A stretch of DNA of 64,000 bases from the NCBI RefSeq assembly GCF_024713945.1, contig NC_134684.1:3267001-3331000 (forward strand), written 5' to 3'. Source of the stretch: Dermatophagoides farinae. Taxonomy: Eukaryota; Arthropoda; Arachnida; Sarcoptiformes; Pyroglyphidae. Positions within the stretch are counted from its first letter, which is position 1, and each line of letters begins with the position of its first letter. Positions 63,225 to 64,000 of this stretch are shown in pieces. Under the pieces are notes generated by a model. That model saw nothing but the letters and a program-made list of their open reading frames with translations, was not told where the DNA came from and did no database searches. A program made the position numbers and the translations under genes.

Positions 63225-64000
63225 AATTTTTCACGTCTTTTGCCATCCAGATATTGCTGCATCGAATTAAACAATGGGATGAGGTAATATTTGAACTAAT
63301 GTAGTAGTTCCCATCCAAATTCAAATACTTGGAGTTTTCTTTTGGTGATTCTTGCCGTATGAGGCCGCCTATTGTCGTGATGGAAAACGACTCCTAGTCG
63401 ATTAACTAGCGCTGGTCGTTTCTGGTCAATTGCCAATTTTAATCGCTCCAACTGTTGACAATAAACCTCTGCTGTTATCGTATGATCCGATTCAAGAAGC
63501 TCAAAATGAACTACTTCTTGTATATTCCATCAAACTGATAACAATACTTTCTTCTGATGAAGCACTGGTCTGGGCATTGGAACTGGTGTTTGATCATGAC
63601 AATTATATTCTCATAGTGACATTATCGTAAAGTCACTATCCATTTTTCGTCACCAGTTATCATTCGGTTGAAAAATGGATCAACTCTATATTTCAGCAAC
63701 AATGAAGTGCAAATCATTATACGTTGTCCAAGGTTTTTCTTCAGACAAATTATGGGGCATCCATCTACCCAATCTGCTTCTCTTTCCCAATGAACGAATG
63801 AAGTTGATCATAAATTTTTCCTTCTCATCAATTCCAGTAATCATCAATTTCTAGAAGTGAGTCAGATCTCGATCTGTCTTCCAGGCTGTAATAGCTGTAC
63901 CATCTTGAAATCGTAAGAACCACCGTGAAGAACAGTACGAGAAGTGACAGCGTTTTCGTAAGTTTCGTTGATTTCATCAGCAGCTCTAGTTGCTTGGTAT
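63225..64000 (-). mobile_element. Decayed mariner transposase (Tc1/mariner), cut by the window edge
   Basis: Read on the minus strand, the sequence gives broken mariner transposase pieces in the right order across several frames: AADEINETYENAVTSRT (helix-turn-helix region), RWMPHNLSEE, ITGDEKWI with the first catalytic Asp (near 63645), VHFELLESDHTITAEVYCQQ, LVNRLGVVFHHDNRRPH with the second Asp (near 63375), EFGWELL and SMQQYLDGKR. The segment that should hold the third Asp (SPDLAPSDYH in active elements) is missing. Several frameshifts and stops confirm it is a dead copy. The N-terminal end and one terminal inverted repeat lie beyond 64000, and no inverted repeat was recognised on the left. 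Confidence 0.85.

Overview
The window is nuclear DNA of a small-genome arthropod. It is AT-rich and full of microsatellites. Introns are mostly 50-110 bp with GT-AG ends, and genes lie close together on both strands. The protein set (CPVL-type carboxypeptidase, ENT transporter, PA28, GRASP, UBR4, ALKBH4, BRF1, SLC17, MTCL/SOGA) is metazoan. The compact layout and poly-Asn/Gln/Ser-rich proteins suggest an astigmatid mite such as a house-dust or scab mite. That placement is inference, because no rRNA or mitochondrial marker is present.

Layout. 1-2.8 kb: two head-to-tail, nearly identical CPVL-like serine carboxypeptidase genes on the minus strand, the first cut by the window edge. 4.0-5.7 kb: an equilibrative nucleoside transporter (+). 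5.8-9.9 kb: three minus-strand genes, namely a PA28/PSME3-like proteasome activator, a lipid-anchored Ser/Ala-rich protein starting MGCAQS, and the Golgi stacking protein GRASP. 10.7-11.4 kb: a decayed Helitron with an intact-looking 3' terminus and a GC-rich pair of palindromic repeats. 12.7-33.0 kb: a giant UBR4/poe E3 ligase gene of about 6,645 codons, with 18.5 kb in one exon.

35.5-37.0 kb: two Pmp3/UPF0057 membrane peptide genes in tandem. 37.8-41.5 kb: a CUB-like/LDLa single-pass receptor with two alternative last exons. 42.2-42.7 kb: a secreted Gly-Leu-Pro repeat protein. 42.9-43.9 kb: ALKBH4 (+), convergent with BRF1 (-, 44.0-46.3 kb), which carries an apparent frameshift. 46.8-48.6 kb: an SLC17 anion transporter. 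49.1-55.9 kb: a 1,977-codon MTCL/SOGA-family coiled-coil protein (-). 56-61.6 kb: microsatellite-rich non-coding DNA, possibly a long 3' UTR. 61.6-62.3 kb: the last exon of an Ala/His/Pro-rich protein (-). 63.2-64.0 kb: a decayed mariner transposase (-).

Most genes are unrelated housekeeping loci, so no operon logic is expected. I found no tRNA, rRNA, CRISPR or viral genes. The most unusual items are the Helitron end with its GC palindromes, the duplicated terminal exons at 41.0-41.5 kb, the 18.5-kb exon, the BRF1 frameshift and the Gly-Leu-Pro repeat gene. Exon boundaries were set by eye from splice sites, reading phase and remembered family conservation; they were not tested against transcripts.
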